Of a DNA stretch of 64,000 nucleotides, positions 49,400 through 62,486 are shown one piece after another. The notes below the pieces were generated by a model. That model was given only the letters and a program-made list of their open reading frames with translations. It did no database searches and was not told the DNA's origin. The DNA is from Lepisosteus oculatus. Taxonomy: Eukaryota; Chordata; Actinopteri; Semionotiformes; Lepisosteidae. The DNA is taken from contig NC_090697.1 of the NCBI RefSeq assembly GCF_040954835.1, positions 27,211,001 through 27,275,000 on the forward strand. Direction: 5' to 3'. Numbering within the stretch: the first letter of the stretch is position 1; every line of letters starts with the position of its first letter. The position numbers were made by a program, and so were the translations under genes.

Positions 49400-51470
49400 G
49401 GAAACAGTATGCAAGCACTGCGTTACAAAGAATCAACCCGGGAAGAGAAAAGGCAGGCAGTAGCTTTCCTGCTTCAGACTGGGATAGATACACAATGTTA
49501 TAAAAAAGAAAAAGTCAGCTTCACAGCATTGCAAAAATAAGCTTAAAGTTAAACATGACCCCCAAGATTCCTGATCTTGGACTGACTCCAGGATCATCAA
49601 TAATTAAACTAAGGTTGACACATTTACAAAATTGATATAGAAAGCCAAGCAAGCCAGTAACATCGGACCTCTAAGGAGTTTAAATGTAGAAAGTTTTGTT
49701 GTATCCATATTTTTAACTTTAAGTGACAAGGGACAAGTGTCAAGAAAGTCATGCGAGCAGACCAATAGTGTTTTATTAATGTCTGGTTTTGTGTGGACAT
49801 GCCTTAAATTTGTGTGTCACCAGAAAAGAAATTACATACTGTAGAAAGCTACCTATTGTAGGGAACATTGATCAGTTTGATTTCTGTCAGTCTCATTAGA
49901 TTTAAACCACATTTACAACAATACCAATCACCCTTACAGTCTATTCAGGAAGATTGTCAGTGCTCAACACTGATGAAGGCAGAACTGAGTTCCAACAGTA
50001 CATGATAAAAAATCAGCGATGAACAGCAGATCGTTACATACTCTAGCGAAGCAACAGCAGTTTCTGTGCTGTGCCTTGGCCTGACCCTGACTGAAGAGGC
50101 CGCTTATTTGAGGACAAGTGAGCTTGTAACTGAACAGCAAAACACATTCCAGAACCTTTCCAAAATAATTACTGAGGCGACTTGAATCTCAGATCTGCTT
50201 TTCAACAGTAATGAAAAAATTACCTAAAAGGCTTAGAGTGCAGCTCCAGACCTTATTCATTCATGAATAACACGTGTGACAGTAGGACAGAGAACTGTAG
50301 AATCTGAGCACGGTAGGGCAGTAGGCAGAACAGCTCATCTCTGTTGAATTGTGGATAATGCTTGGGTCATGCAACTAGTTTGCCCTAACTGTGTAAAAAG
50401 CAGTTATATAACATTTTTCATTTAGTTGCAGACCCACTTAACAACTCATGCACATCCAATTTGGTTTTACTTCTGTTCCACAGTGATTTTTTTTTTCAAT
50501 GGGATGTTCATGATGTTGGTCATTTAGTAACTCAGGCAAACTCTGTGGCCAACTAAGAGGGCTTACTACATGTTTCCTAAATATCTTCAGCGCAGACATC
50601 AGACACAACTCCGACCATCTCAACATACCTGTGTTCTTTGAAGACAACACATCAGAGAGGTCCTCTGATCTCATCTGCGCTGGTTTAACTGCCAAGAAGA
50701 GAATGAATAAAAATAAGTATAAGGAAGTCACGGTAGTTACTCAGGGCACAAGCAGAGCACTGTGGTCCATTACAGGTCATCATTAGCTGTCTGTCACCAA
50801 GATTTCCCACAAGGCGGTGCTGCTCAGCATGAATCTGCCAGATACTCCGGACTGCTTGATTTGCAATGTTGTCAGCGAGAGCCACATCACTCCTCCAGGT
50901 AATGTTGAGTGCTGTGGGGCTCTTGATCTGAGAACGGTACAGAGCTCTTCTCACTCTGCTTTCAAGGGGGTCTTGTGACCCATGCTGTGACCAAATGGTT
51001 TGCTCCATAAAACAGTGCATTTTCATGCATGGTGATCATGTTCTCAGTTTCAACCTCGGAAAGAGGTGAGCCATTCTCTGTGGAGATTCTTGCTTGGTAT
51101 TTGCTTGAGTCTAAACACCAGGGCGATTGATGTGTTAAGGCACCCTAACACAATTGCTGTGCCTTGCATCTCCTGGATCCTTCAGGTGTAGAAGAACTGA
51201 GTATCTTTGCTTTTCAACAGACCTGATTCAAGGGAAGTAAAGGGGCTGCAGCCAGCACAGTGACAGGAGCTCCATCGCTGGTGCACTTTATTTCAGCACA
51301 GAGCCACTGAAGTGAAGGCTGTCACAGCACAGTGAGAAGGACAAAGGAAAAACAGGCAAGGCTATATCCTGGTTTGAAACTCCTGCCCCCACAGACTAAT
51401 TCATTTGCCAAGGAATCCTTGTGGTTATCAAGTGATCCTAGATTACTGTTATGTATTGCCTCAGGCATGC
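49400..51470. other. Intergenic, no recognised gene
   Basis: No conserved coding frame was recognised. Part of 49400-50000 may be an unidentified old retroelement. Confidence 0.4.
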
Positions 51471-51474
51471 AAAT

Positions 51475-51610
51475 GTAAGAACATAAGAAAAGGTTACAAA
51501 TGAGAGGAGGCCATTTTGCACATCTAGGTTATTATTAATCATTGATCCAAGTATCACTTCCTAACTTGTTCCACGCTCCAACAACCCTTTGTGTAAAGGA
51601 TGACTCCTGT
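51475..51610 (-). repeat. CR1-like LINE 3' fragment
   Basis: GTAAGAACATAAGAAAAGGT, GAGAGGAGGCCATTTTGCAC and CAACAACCCTTTGTGTAAAG complement the CR1-like 3' terminus. Confidence 0.75.
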
Positions 51611-51744
51611 CCTGATAGGAGGGTCTCATCCAACCATGTCTTTAAAGGAGGCAGGGAATCGGCTTCAACTACACAGCGGGTCAGCTTGCTCCACACATCC
51701 ATGCAGCTCACTGATGAATAAGGAGTTCAACCAGATCACAAGGG

Positions 51745-51865
51745 AAGGTGTAAGAAAGGCTCCACAGCCGACACGTTGTGTTTCCTTTCTTCTCTCTTCA
51801 ACAGGGAACAAACCTTTACCTGGTCCTTCGCAGCCTACACATGCTGACACAGCGACCTACTTGAA
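51745..51865 (+). mobile_element. Foldback family copy 3, single arm plus tail
   Basis: GAAAGGCTCCACAGCCGACA, TTTCCTTTCTTCTC, GGAACAAACCTTTACCTGGT, CGCAGCCTACACATGCTGAC then GACCTACTTGAA. This is the right arm and 3' tail of the 5369/41795 family, diverged, with no mirror arm. Confidence 0.7.
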
Positions 51866-52409
51866 CTTCTTCAGGATTAAGCCGTGTTTCATTTCAACTG
51901 TTGACAGAGGGCTCAAAAGAAAGCAGATCTGTATGGAGCAGCGGTACAAAGCCCCTTCTTAAAGGAACAACCACAAAGTGAAGGAAATGAGATGGTGAGG
52001 CCTCATCAGGGTTCAGGAATGTCCTGTCTTTTACAGTGATATTCCATGGCGGAGACCTGCATCTGCAATATATACTGTACTGCCTGTGGCAAGTGCTTCA
52101 GACTAATTCTGTGCTTGGATTTGCAGAGAAATGGAGCACAATGAGAGACCAATGAGTCACCACATGTATTTGTGTCTCTAGATGAGGCCAGTTTATACTT
52201 GAGCAAAATCTGGAGTCCTGGCACGAAACTTTGGACACAGAGCCACACTAAATGTGCCGAGACAGTGTGAGGTTAAGCAATTGAGTAAAACGGTACGTAC
52301 TGACCGATCGTTGTACAAGTGTGGCAGTTAGGATTTGTACCTGTGAGAGGTTGAACACGTATGGGAATAGTTGCTTTCAGCTGTGAACTAACGAATTCAT
52401 TTTGTTTTT

Positions 52410-53335
52410 TACTCCATCTGAACTTGAACTTGAACTTGAACTTGAACTTTATTGCCGTATGTAACCAGTGCTGGTACAATGGAATTCTTACTTACAGAAA
52501 GTCTCTCGATTGTAAAACAAGTGTAAAAAACAAAAAAAAATGCAAACAGTGCATCAAGACAATGTACAAACAAACAATAGACAATGTGCAAGTAAACATG
52601 CAGACAGTTTGAATGTAAACAATACAGACATGTAAACAATGACTGGAGACGTACAATAAATAAATTACAATGAGGTAGATGGTGATGGTGTAGGTGTGGT
52701 CCGAGGGGGATGGCTAAATGTGTTCGCCAGTCTCACTGCTTGTGGATAGAAGCTATTGAAGAATCTAGTGGTAAGTGTCCGTATGCTCTTATATCTCTTG
52801 CCTGAGGGCAGTGGGGTGAAGAGCTCATGCCCGGGGTGGTGACTGTCCTCTGTGATGGCCAGAATTCTACCACGGCAGCGGTCCTCATAGAGCTATTTAA
52901 TCTCGGTGAGACCGCAGCCGATGATCTTCTGGGCCATATTGACCATTCTCTGCAGTGCCTTTCTTTCTCGCGAAGAGGTGTTGCCATACCACACGGTGAT
53001 CCCGTTGGTGAGGACGCTCTCGATAGTGCAGCGGTAGAAGTTCACCAACACATGTATTGGCATCCCCCATCGCTTGAGGCACCTCAAGAAATAAAGGCGC
53101 TGCTGAGCCTTCTTCATGATAGAGTCAGTGTTCACAGTCCAGGTTAGATCTTTAGAGATGTGAATTCCCAAAAACCTAAAGCTGGTGACTGTTTCCACTT
53201 CCGTTCCATCAATACTGAGTGGGCTGTGAGTGTGTGGCCTGTGTCTCCGAAAGTCCACTATTACCTCTTTCGTTTTCTTTATGTTCAAGTCCAGGTTATT
53301 GCTATGACACCACCTAAGCAGCTGTACAACTTATT
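52410..53335 (-). mobile_element. L2/Rex1-like LINE, 5'-truncated copy A
   Basis: The - strand frame encodes NIKKTKEVIVDFRRHRPHTH, SPLSIDGTEVETVTSFRFLG, QQRLYFLRCLKRWGMPIHVL, GITVWYGNTSSRERKALQRM, the C-terminal half of a non-LTR RT. A premature stop (TAG after TEIK) and 5' truncation make it inactive. The 3' end carries (GTTCAA)n repeats at 52422-52450, a LINE-type microsatellite tail. Confidence 0.88.
52422..52450 (+). repeat. (GAACTT)n tail microsatellite
   Basis: About five GAACTT units marking the 3' end of the - strand LINE copy A. Confidence 0.85.
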
Positions 53336-55070
53336 GTGCTTGTGTGTCAGCTCCTGAGATTTGTATTCACTGCACCAATATGCTTGAAATTTGCAGAATC
53401 ATAAATGGCATACTGTTGTAGGGCTGGCATTCACAGCTTTGAAAATGTAAATAACATTTTAGGACGTGTATTTAATTGAGAAACTATAATAAAATCTGTG
53501 TTTCAAATTTTTGTCTATTCATCATACAAAGTCATTTATATATACACAGGTCTGGTTACTTTTGCGCTGTCTCTTGTTTTTACTGTTTTATTATGAAATA
53601 CTTCGAGATTGTAATTAAATGTGCAATATAAAATTAATATTAAAAGACCTTGAGCGGGATGATGAAGTTGTTGTTTTCTTTAATAACGCCAGGGGGCAGC
53701 AGAAGACAGGGGATGGAAAGCGTTTCCTTCCACTTCCTGAGAAATGTAATGCCGGTATGTGTCCGCCAGCAGGCCATTCTGCGGGATTTGTGGACGTGAA
53801 ATCGACGACTGAATTCTAGAAGAAGAGTTTTTCGTTGTTTAAATGAAGAGCTTTAGTAGCGTGAGTGATGAAATGCAGTGTCGCCAAAGCAGAAACAATA
53901 AAACATTTTTAGAGACTTTTACAGTAATATATATTATTGGGCATTTACAGACATCACACTAAATATGGTTGTGAGACAGGGTCACTGTCCTTCAGCGGGT
54001 GAAAGGAGATCACTCCCTGTAGTATTATTGAGAGACAGGCTCACCGTCAGTTCCTCAGGCTGTGATTGGAGATCGCACACTGGGCTGTGTAGTGATATGT
54101 GTAATGAATGTATATGTAAGATTAGTTGCTGTATGCGCACAGGAATGTTTTGGATTGTTAATAAATATAACCCAGGATATACTGTATTAACAGAGTATGC
54201 TGTAGCTCTATTGAGCTTCCTCTCACGTTAGGAATGGGAGCTGTTCTGTTTCTGGCAGGTGTTGGAATTCTGGGATTGGTTTTGTCATTTTATACCCAGA
54301 GTATTTCTCACAGTGCAGCAGAAAGTGCATCTCTGTCTCTGCTTCTCTCTGTTGACAGTGGGAGCACAGACTGTCCTCTGTGGATAGCCAGGTCTGCCTG
54401 TGTCACCCAGTTTCTATGGCCAGGCTGTGGTCACTGAGGTGGTCACTGTGATTGAGGAGTGTAATTAAGAGTCAGTTCCAGACTTTGGGTTTTTCATAAA
54501 TGTTGTTTTAGTCTAATGCTTATGCTTTTGATATCTTTTGGTAAAACCTTTCAGAATAGGTTTCCTGCACTGTTCCATTTTGAATGCCTTGTTCTTCAGG
54601 TTTTAATTTATTAAAAGCAGTCCACGTCTCCCAGAAGCAGTTTTGTATATTGCATTTTATTTGGTTTAAAAGCATTTTATAATTCATAACAGTAGGCTGC
54701 CAGTGGGCTGCCAGTTGGGCGTTGCAGGGTGATAAGGCTGCTGTCTGTTTTGTGTTATAATAAAATGTCAGAAATAATGTCAGCATGAAGAGGTGACACC
54801 GAATTCTAAAAATATTTAGATGGAAAAGCACAAAAAAGTTTCAACCTTATATGTTCTATCACAAAAATTGTTAGTATCATTGTCAGGAATGCAGGTCTGG
54901 AGCTCTGAACATTTCTGTCCTACATCATCATTCCAGTTTATATTTCAAAAACACTGTTGTCAGACAAACTTACTAGTCTTTAATATATTCCTAGAATCAC
55001 AATGTTAAACACCATAGTGCTGATCATCATAGAACATCCCTTTAATTAGTTAAATGTGCAGACACTGAGG
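53336..55070. other. Intergenic, no recognised gene
   Basis: The segment 53680-53880 is richer in CpG than its surroundings and contains a near-match CTCF-like motif (53686-53700). No coding gene was recognised. Confidence 0.4.
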
Positions 55071-55619
55071 TCTGTATTGTGCAGTGAACTGGCACTAGCT
55101 GCTTTGACATTCTCCCTCCACATTCTTACATAAGTATTGTAAAATAGCTCTAACTTTCCCGGAATTTCTATTTTATCTATTTTATCTTTCGGTTATAAAT
55201 TGATTAAAGGGTAAAAAGTCTTTTTTTATTTTAGATACTTCAACCTCAAGCTAACAATTCAACTTCAGCCCTTAGATCGTTATGGAACATGCTTTTCTTT
55301 CATAGTTCTTTAATTATGTTATGCGGCTCCACAGAGACAAACTGCTAATTGCTAATTACCGTCAGACATGTCTCGGTTATCGCCACGTGGATTGCTTTGG
55401 ATTTGTTTCCGACGTTTCTGAATCGCGACATCTAGTGGTCTTGTGCTTCTATTACACTCTGTGTAGAAATCATAGCCGTGAGACAGTACTGTACCGGCAA
55501 TGGGGCTATTCCTGGACTCCGTGATCCGTATTGTACGGTGAATTAACGCTAGCTGATCTGACATTCTCCCTCCACATTCTTATATAAGTATCGTAAAGTA
55601 GCTCTAACTTTCCCGACAC
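55071..55619. repeat. Pair of ~95-bp direct repeats 450 bp apart
   Basis: The copies at 55071-55165 and 55521-55619 share GACATTCTCCCTCCACATTC, TTAYATAAGTATYGTAAARTAG and CTCTAACTTTCCCG, with scattered substitutions (about 85% identity by eye). The segment between them has no recognised gene. Confidence 0.8.
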
Positions 55620-56654
55620 AGTGTGTTCCAAGGTGTCATTCAGTATGGAATAACCGCCTGGTATAAGTCTTTCTGTGCAAGAGATGATCTCTGATCCCTC
55701 ATGTGTTCTGAATGAAGAATACCACCTGATGCCTTCAAAAAGATATTTTAGAGTCCCTCAATGCAGATGCAACAAGAGGAGGAATTCCTTTAACCCACAT
55801 CCAATCAAACTACTCAATAAATGAGTTCAAAATTAAGGAGGATTGGGTTATGGGCAAGTGCAATTAGTGTTTATGCGCAAAAATGAAGGGGTATTATATG
55901 ATTATAGAGGCTTAGTGTGACTGTGGAGGGAAGCAATTTACAGGTTCTGGTAATCTATGTGGTAATGATTATGCATGGGTTAATGCCTTTTATGTAATGC
56001 TATATTTATATTTTTAATGTAATGTTTATTTGTACTGTTTGTGTATTTTTCATTAGCCTCTGTGTATGTAAAACATAGCTGCTGGGATGCAAAATGAATT
56101 TCTGAGAAATCAGACAATAAAGTATCATTGTATAGTTATCACAAACCTGCTGTTAAATAAATGTGTATTTTGGCTGAACACTGACAGTAGTACAGAGCTG
56201 GATGAAGATTTGCACAACCGGAAAAGTGACATAGACAATTATATGGTCTGATTTGCTTACCTCACCTTCCATTATGTCATGTTCTACACACATTGCCAGG
56301 TCATTTTTCATCTTTTCATCTGCCATTACTGCATCACTTTGTCATAGGAGTTTTTAAGAAAGCATCAATTGTTCCATTCAGTCAGAATGGCAATCAGGCC
56401 ACTTGTCCGTCCACCTCAGAGTGAAAATAATAGAGGAAGAGGGAATAGAATATTTAAAAAAATGGATTTTGTTTTAAAGGAAATTAGAATTAATACAAGG
56501 AGGGCCAAGCAGCAGGGAAGCAGTTTTAAACTAATCTTTGCATTTTGCATACAAATAAGAATTTATTAGAAATCCAATGAATGCACAAGCTAAAGTTATG
56601 CATACCTTGTAAATCAGATGTAAAAAGATATGTAATAAGAATCACTTTCTTACT

Positions 56655-57690
56655 TTTGTTCAGCAAGTTACAGAAACACTTACTGAGCACTGGAACCCCA
56701 CGAGGCTGCTGTGTGAGTCCAAGGTTGTACTTCCTGTTCACTCACAACTGCACAGCAAGACACAGCAACAACCGCATCATTAAATTTGTGGATGACACCA
56801 CTATAATAGGACTGATCAGTGATGATGACGAGTCCACTTACAGGGATGAAGTCGTACAGCTGCTGCGGTGGTGTCATAGCAATAACCTGGACTTGAACGT
56901 AAATAAAACAAAAGAGCTAATAGTATACTTTCGGAGACACAGGCCACACACTCACAGCCCACTCAGTATTGATGGAACAGAAGTGGAAACAGTCACCAGC
57001 TTTAGTTTTTTTTTCTTTTGATCTAACCTGGACTGTGAACATGGACTCTGTCTTGAAGAAGGCTCAGCAACATCTCTATTTCCTGAGGTGCCTCAAACGA
57101 TGGGGGATGCCAGTACCTGTGTTGGTGAACTTCTACCTCTGCACCATCGAGAGCATCCTCACCAACGGGATCACCGTGTGGTACGGCAATACTCTTCTCG
57201 AGAAAGAAAGGCACTGCAGAGAATGGTCAGTATGGCCCAAAAGATCATCGTCCGTGGTCTCACAGAGATTAAACAGCTCTATGAGGAACACTGCCGTGGT
57301 AGAATTCTGGCCATCAAAGAGGACAGTCACCACCCCGGGCATGAGCTCTTCACCACACTGCCCTCAGGCAAGAGATACAAGAGCATACAGACACTTACCA
57401 CTAGATTCATCAATAGCTTCTATCCACAAGTAGTGCGATTGGCGAACACATTTATCCATGCCCCTCGGACCGCACCTATACCATCTACCTCATTATGATT
57501 TCTCATTTATTGCACATCTGCAGTCACTGTTTACATGACTGCATTGTTTACATTCAAACTGTTTACTTGTTTACTTGTATGTTGTATATTGTCTTGATGC
57601 ACTGTCTGCACTTTGTGTTTTCACACTTTCTTAACAATCGAGAGACTGTCTGTAAGTAAGAATACCATTGTACCAGTACTGGTAGTTCAA
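56655..57690 (+). mobile_element. L2/Rex1-like LINE, 5'-truncated copy B
   Basis: It includes the RT active-site box FVDDTT in IIKFVDDTTIIGLISDDDES, followed by LDLNVNKTKELIVYFRRHRP and SPLSIDGTEVETVTSF. The frame then breaks at a T-rich replacement (about 57005-57017) and resumes as DLTWTVNMDSVLKKAQQHLY. It belongs to the same family as copy A, from which it differs mainly by substitutions and this small deletion. The end GTAAGAATACCATTGTACCA matches the complement of copy A near 52470. Confidence 0.88.
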
Positions 57691-58317
57691 CACAATCCTA
57701 GTTTACAGTTTGCACAGCTCATTGCATTCAGTTATTTATCAGACACTGCATGGAGGCCGACTCTTGTCTTGCCTTATAGATCACCAGCCTAAGAGCTCAC
57801 TGAGAGTGTAGTAATCTCTTGTAACTCTGGAAACCACAGTGTGTGTGCTGGGAAAACACAGGGCACGAGACTCTCAGCTGGCTTTCGGGCGGTAATGAAA
57901 AAACCTGAAATCAAGACAACAGGTTCTAAAAAAGCCCCTTTCCTGTCTCTTGTCTTTGTTTTCAAGAGTGAGAAAGAAGAAATGCACAGCAGCTATTTTT
58001 CACCATCTTTATTTAAAAAGAAATAACTAAAAACAATGGACTTTTTCCATTTATGAGCAGACAGTTCATATACAACTCCAGGACCTATGTTGTGTCTAAA
58101 AACCAAACAAGCTAATAGATCAAAACAACACCAACAAACAACATTGGTCATGACAGCGGCCATTCTGAAGACATCAGGTGAACTGCAGTGCTGCATTATC
58201 AGTCACTGTCAGAATGTTCCTTAAACACCCCAAGAGTCGGTCATCTCTCCTGAGTTTCCCAGAGCAGCCCCAGTTCTCACCCACAGCCTGTACAGCTGCT
58301 CCTCTCTGGATAACACA

Positions 58318-58362
58318 GCCGCCTAGATGGGCCAGATGGTCTCCTCTGGTTTCTGGCTTGCT
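58318..58362 (+). repeat. CR1-like LINE 3' tip (short)
   Basis: GCCTAGATGGGCCAGATGGT then CTCCTCTGGTTTC resembles the family terminus GAGCTAGATGGGCCGAATGG-type end. It is a short match, so confidence is limited. Confidence 0.4.
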
Positions 58363-60599
58363 CAAGTCATCTGCCATCAGGCCACTGCATTTTTAGGGAG
58401 CTGGGTGTATGTTTCCCAATGTCCCTGAGTTCTGAAAGCATGTGCATGTGCGCTTTTCTTCTGGTGTGCAGATGTACGGATCTCGGGCAGTATGTCAAGT
58501 GGGATTAGGAGGAGTTTGGCACCAGTACCCAAAATAAAACTGCCTTTGCTGGACAGCACCTGAAAGCCCAGTTTAGCTGGCTGGGAAGAGCACACATACT
58601 TGGGAATTGGAGTACAGATTGCAGAGGCATAGGCTAAACAGTCAAACAACAGCTTGTATGTGTGAATTTTGCAGGTACGCTACCTTTCACATTTATTGCT
58701 TGTCCAACTGGCACTGCCAGTTTTAGGAGTGGTTCTACAGCTTTGCTCTGGCTCAGTTTAAGGAATAACTTTATTTCTGTGCTCGGACCGTCAGGACTTT
58801 CCAGAATGAAAGCAAGGTTCCTGAACAGGTGTTGCGATGAACTCAATAACTGCCTCGCCCCTTTACCAACAGAAGAAAAGCACACGCTTAAAAAGGTAGA
58901 AAAAATACTCAGGGATTAAACACTCCCCTGAAACCCCACCTCTCTGAGCGCCTGATTATCTTATGAAGGAATTATTTGCCTGTATGGGAGGAATGTTCCT
59001 ACTCTTAAGTTGACATTCTGTAATGGAAGTGCAGACCTGGGATCCTGGTGGTGTACAGTTGCAGGAATCTGAGAGGATTCAGGAGAGGCGAATTTCTCAG
59101 TGGCCCAGGCAGGGCAGGAGAGACACAATTGTTAAAGTAGAAATCAGCAAAACATTGACGAGAGGTTTGGGTTCTTAAGAGCTGATGAGGGTTAAGGGTT
59201 CTTAAACAACTGGCTTTGGATCCATTTTCTTAAACCAACACTGAACTGACTGTCTACCAGCTGAGTAACTTGTGGTGAGAAAAAAAAATCGCACTGCAAC
59301 ATGGGGGTCAGTGTCAAGCAGTCCTGGTTGAGAGCTGGACACTGGGTGTCCACTGTCCTCCAAGTCTGCTCCCTACTGAGTGGGGTCTAATCATGGAACC
59401 TGAATTTTCTTGTTCTGATATTTTCACCCTTTAACTCTTTAGCCAAAATAGCCCCTGGGCAGGTGTGCTCCATGGGTTCACATCCTGAACATCGCACGCC
59501 CATGACCCACACAGTCTGGGGACGGCCGGCTCTTCAGAATAATGAAAAAGGAAACAGCTCCACAAGCCCTTCAACAAGAGGACTTGGGAAATGACATGCA
59601 TTTATTGAGTACACAAAATCACTTCGTAGGTTTCACTTTATTTAAATTAAAGAAATAAACAAACACGGACATATATATTGCTGTTTCTTTAAAGCATTTT
59701 TAAAAGGACCAGAAGAAGAAAGGAAACCGCCAGAGAGATGTCGCTTTGAACTACTGTTGGTTTTTTTTTTACACACTACTTCCCACAAAACCGAAAGACA
59801 AATCATTTTGCCATTCCGTGGAAAAAGAACACCTTGTTCTTTTCGGTGCATCAGATGACGACTGCTTCGTCAACATTTCTTGTCTTTGAGGGTCAGGGGG
59901 ACTTTGACACTTAAACGTCGCACAATATTTTGTCTCACTACACAGAATGACCGAGTATCAAAATCCACGGCACTAGTTCCAGAGAGCACTGCCAGCAGTC
60001 CAGCTGGGCAGCTGTGTCCAGTACAACTACAGTGCCCAGTCATCTCCTTTCCTCTGATCTCCGCATGGTTGACTCGCCAGGCTTTCTTCCGTCCAGGAAT
60101 GTTTAAGTTAACAGTTCATGTTTAAATATTGCAATAGTATCCATTCAGTGCTTCAGCTCGGTTGAGTCATTAACAAAAAAAAAATAAAACACAAAAAAAC
60201 ACCCACCCCACCTCCCCCCAGGCTGGAAAAGACGGAGTTCAGACCATTCCAGGGGGCAGTACATCTTCCCGGTGCCCTGGGCTAAATGCCAAGTGGCTCT
60301 ATCATGAAGTGCCACCAGCACCTCTGTTCTGTCTCATTAACCAGACTGGCCTCTTTTTTATCTGTCGGTTCCAGACATGAAAAAGAAGGCGCATTAACAT
60401 CCCGGGACAGCAGATGAGCTCCTGCAGTGGGAACGCTTTAGGCTAAAAGTGCCCTAGAACACATATCCCAACCTCAGAGCTCACAAAGGGTGATTCTGCA
60501 GACCTTGTGCACTATTGCCTAAAAAGTAAGGCTCTTCAGCCTTAGCAACATTGAGAATTAGGTCTACATTAAGTCACCAAGTTCTTAAGATTCCATTGT

Positions 60600-60805
60600 G
60601 ATCAATTAAGCCGGCAATTTATTAAATTAAGTAGAGATCATTTAGGACTAAGATACTAGTTCCCTTTACCCCCTTGAGGACAAATGTTCTCTTAATGAAA
60701 CCATTTAGATGCTTGATTCATCGACAGATTCCAGGTGTGGCCGATCTTTAAAAACTTTAAAGACTGCGATGGGGATCTCCGAGACCAGCGTTGGAGACCC
60801 TTGCC
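60600..60805. repeat. Partial hAT-type MITE
   Basis: The right end complement reads CAAGGGTCTCCAACGCTGGT, matching the hAT-type terminal motif at 32831, and the body has the words CTTGAGGACA and TCTTAATGAAA in a similar context. A matching left end was not found. Confidence 0.45.
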
Positions 60806-61777
60806 CCACACTCCTAATGGGCCCTCTCTTCTCTACCAAAGAAAAACAAGGGATCAATTCTAGAAATCCAAATTTGTCTGCTGATGGGCACAGGCTGTTA
60901 TCAGTCTTTAAACACAGCTTTGTGTGGGGGGCCCCCAGCTGCAGTCCAAGTTGTGATTTCCTAACAGGCGGATGAGTTACACTGGGAGATTCCGAAACGC
61001 AGCAGGTACTGTACAAGCACAGCCAGAGCGGAGGCCACGCCCATTCCCCCGCAACCCAACAGGCAGGCAGAAAGCATTTGCACAGGCTGACCAGCAGCTG
61101 AGCTGTGTAGAGTCACGGTGGCTCTCAGCCTCCGAACTACTCCCGCATCGCACACAAGGACTTCCACAAAACCAGCAGCATGGCTCTCCCCATTCTGTGG
61201 CTCCCGAAAAAGAGAAAAACAGAAAGCCCACAGGGCTGAAATGACATCAGCGAGACAGTGCCCATCTTCCAGAAAGAGCTAAAAACCCCGCTAAAATACT
61301 AAGGAATGTCCTGCTCACACAATGTGGCCTAATGAGTGGAGAACTGGAGTTGGGACAAGCAGTGAGTGCCGAACACTCGCTCTCCCTTCTCTGCTGTGTG
61401 AAACAGAGAAACTGCTAACAGGTTTCTGAAATTGTGCATATCTCAAATTCCCTCTGCTAGGCCACATTGTTTTATATAATGCTAATACACGGGGTACAAA
61501 ACCAGCAATAGAAAAACAGAAAACTGCCCTAGTTAATAATCTGTAATTCTGCTCAAATCAATATATGGCCTCTGTGAAGATCACAGCTGTAAACCTCATT
61601 CTGTTCTGAAATTTCAGGAAGTAGTTAAGCTCAAGACCTGCCTCATGTAGGTTTGGGGATCCTGTCCATGCTCTCAGACCTGCAGCGTTTTTTTTCAGAG
61701 AGGACCTGAGCAAAGGTTGCTGCACAGATCCACAGAGCCAAGTCTATCATCTTTAAATATGTCTCGTTTTCAGGAAA

Positions 61778-61800
61778 ACAACAACAACAACAACAACAAA
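61778..61800 (+). repeat. (AAC)n microsatellite
   Basis: About seven AAC units; on the FOSL2 strand this reads (GTT)n within the probable 3' UTR. Confidence 0.9.
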
Positions 61801-62450
61801 AAGCATCAGATGTCCAATTACTTAACGGGATAAATAAGGGTAAATCAGAAGCAATAACAACAACAAAAAAGAAAAATATTTTTTGAAGCAATCGCAGATC
61901 CCTGTTAACACAACAGCCCTTCTTGTGATCAGAAATGTAGTGTCTCTGCAGAGGCTGTTACAGGAGGGTATCTGCAATCATTCTGTCCATGTGCACAGTA
62001 GATGTCTTCTTGTTCCCTTTTCATGGTGAGGATGGTGTGTGTCCAGGGCACCTGGCCCTGAGTGTGATACCCCTTTTGTAAAACTCAAGTCATCCTCTTT
62101 GGCTCTGTGTCTCTGCTCACCCCTCCCCTTCAGTCAGGTATCCTGCAGCTTCGCTGCTCCCAGCCCGGCGTGCTTCCTATGGTCCCGACACAGGCAGGGC
62201 ACCTCCTGCCCAGCAAAGGAATGCCACCGCGTGGGAGACGCAGCTGACAGGAGGGCGTTGCACAATGTTGGAGTGAAAGCCACCGACATCACATCACTTG
62301 CTAAAACCCAGCACAAAATAAATCACTTAGCCCTTGGAAGGTTCTAGCACACTGGCAGGAAGGGAGTCTGGAGGTCACGCCCCATGGGGTTGGGAGTTTG
62401 CATCCTGGGACGAGGGCCCTCCCCGTCCCTGTCAGACTCCAGCAGTCCCG

Positions 62451-62477
62451 CCCCCCCCCCCCTCCTCTCTCTCTCTT
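62451..62477 (+). repeat. C12 run followed by CT repeat
   Basis: Twelve C at 62451-62462 followed by (CT)n. On the FOSL2 mRNA this is (AG)n then G12, beginning about 10 nt after the stop codon. Confidence 0.9.
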
Positions 62478-62486
62478 GGGCTGCTC

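Larger units (their letters stand above)
59601..62486 (-). other. FOSL2: Probable FOSL2 3' UTR
   Basis: Downstream of the FOSL2 stop, AATAAA occurs on the - strand at 59642-59637 and 59606-59601, giving a UTR of about 2.9 kb; FOSL2 mRNAs are known for long 3' UTRs. The stretch holds a (GTT)n run on the mRNA strand (61778-61800) and no convincing coding frame. The end point is inferred. Confidence 0.4.

Noticed and set aside
49199..49540. 113-codon + strand frame
   Set aside because: Overlaps the antisense of a LINE RT fragment on the - strand whose HWLPV peptide is clearly the real one.
54234..54437. Hydrophobic 67-codon + strand frame starting MGAVLFLAGVGILG
   Set aside because: Short, no family match, no promoter or splice context; likely chance.
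58662..58919. 85-codon + strand frame ending PTEEKHTLKKVEKILRD
   Set aside because: Not recognised, and there is an equally long frame on the other strand; no splice or family support.
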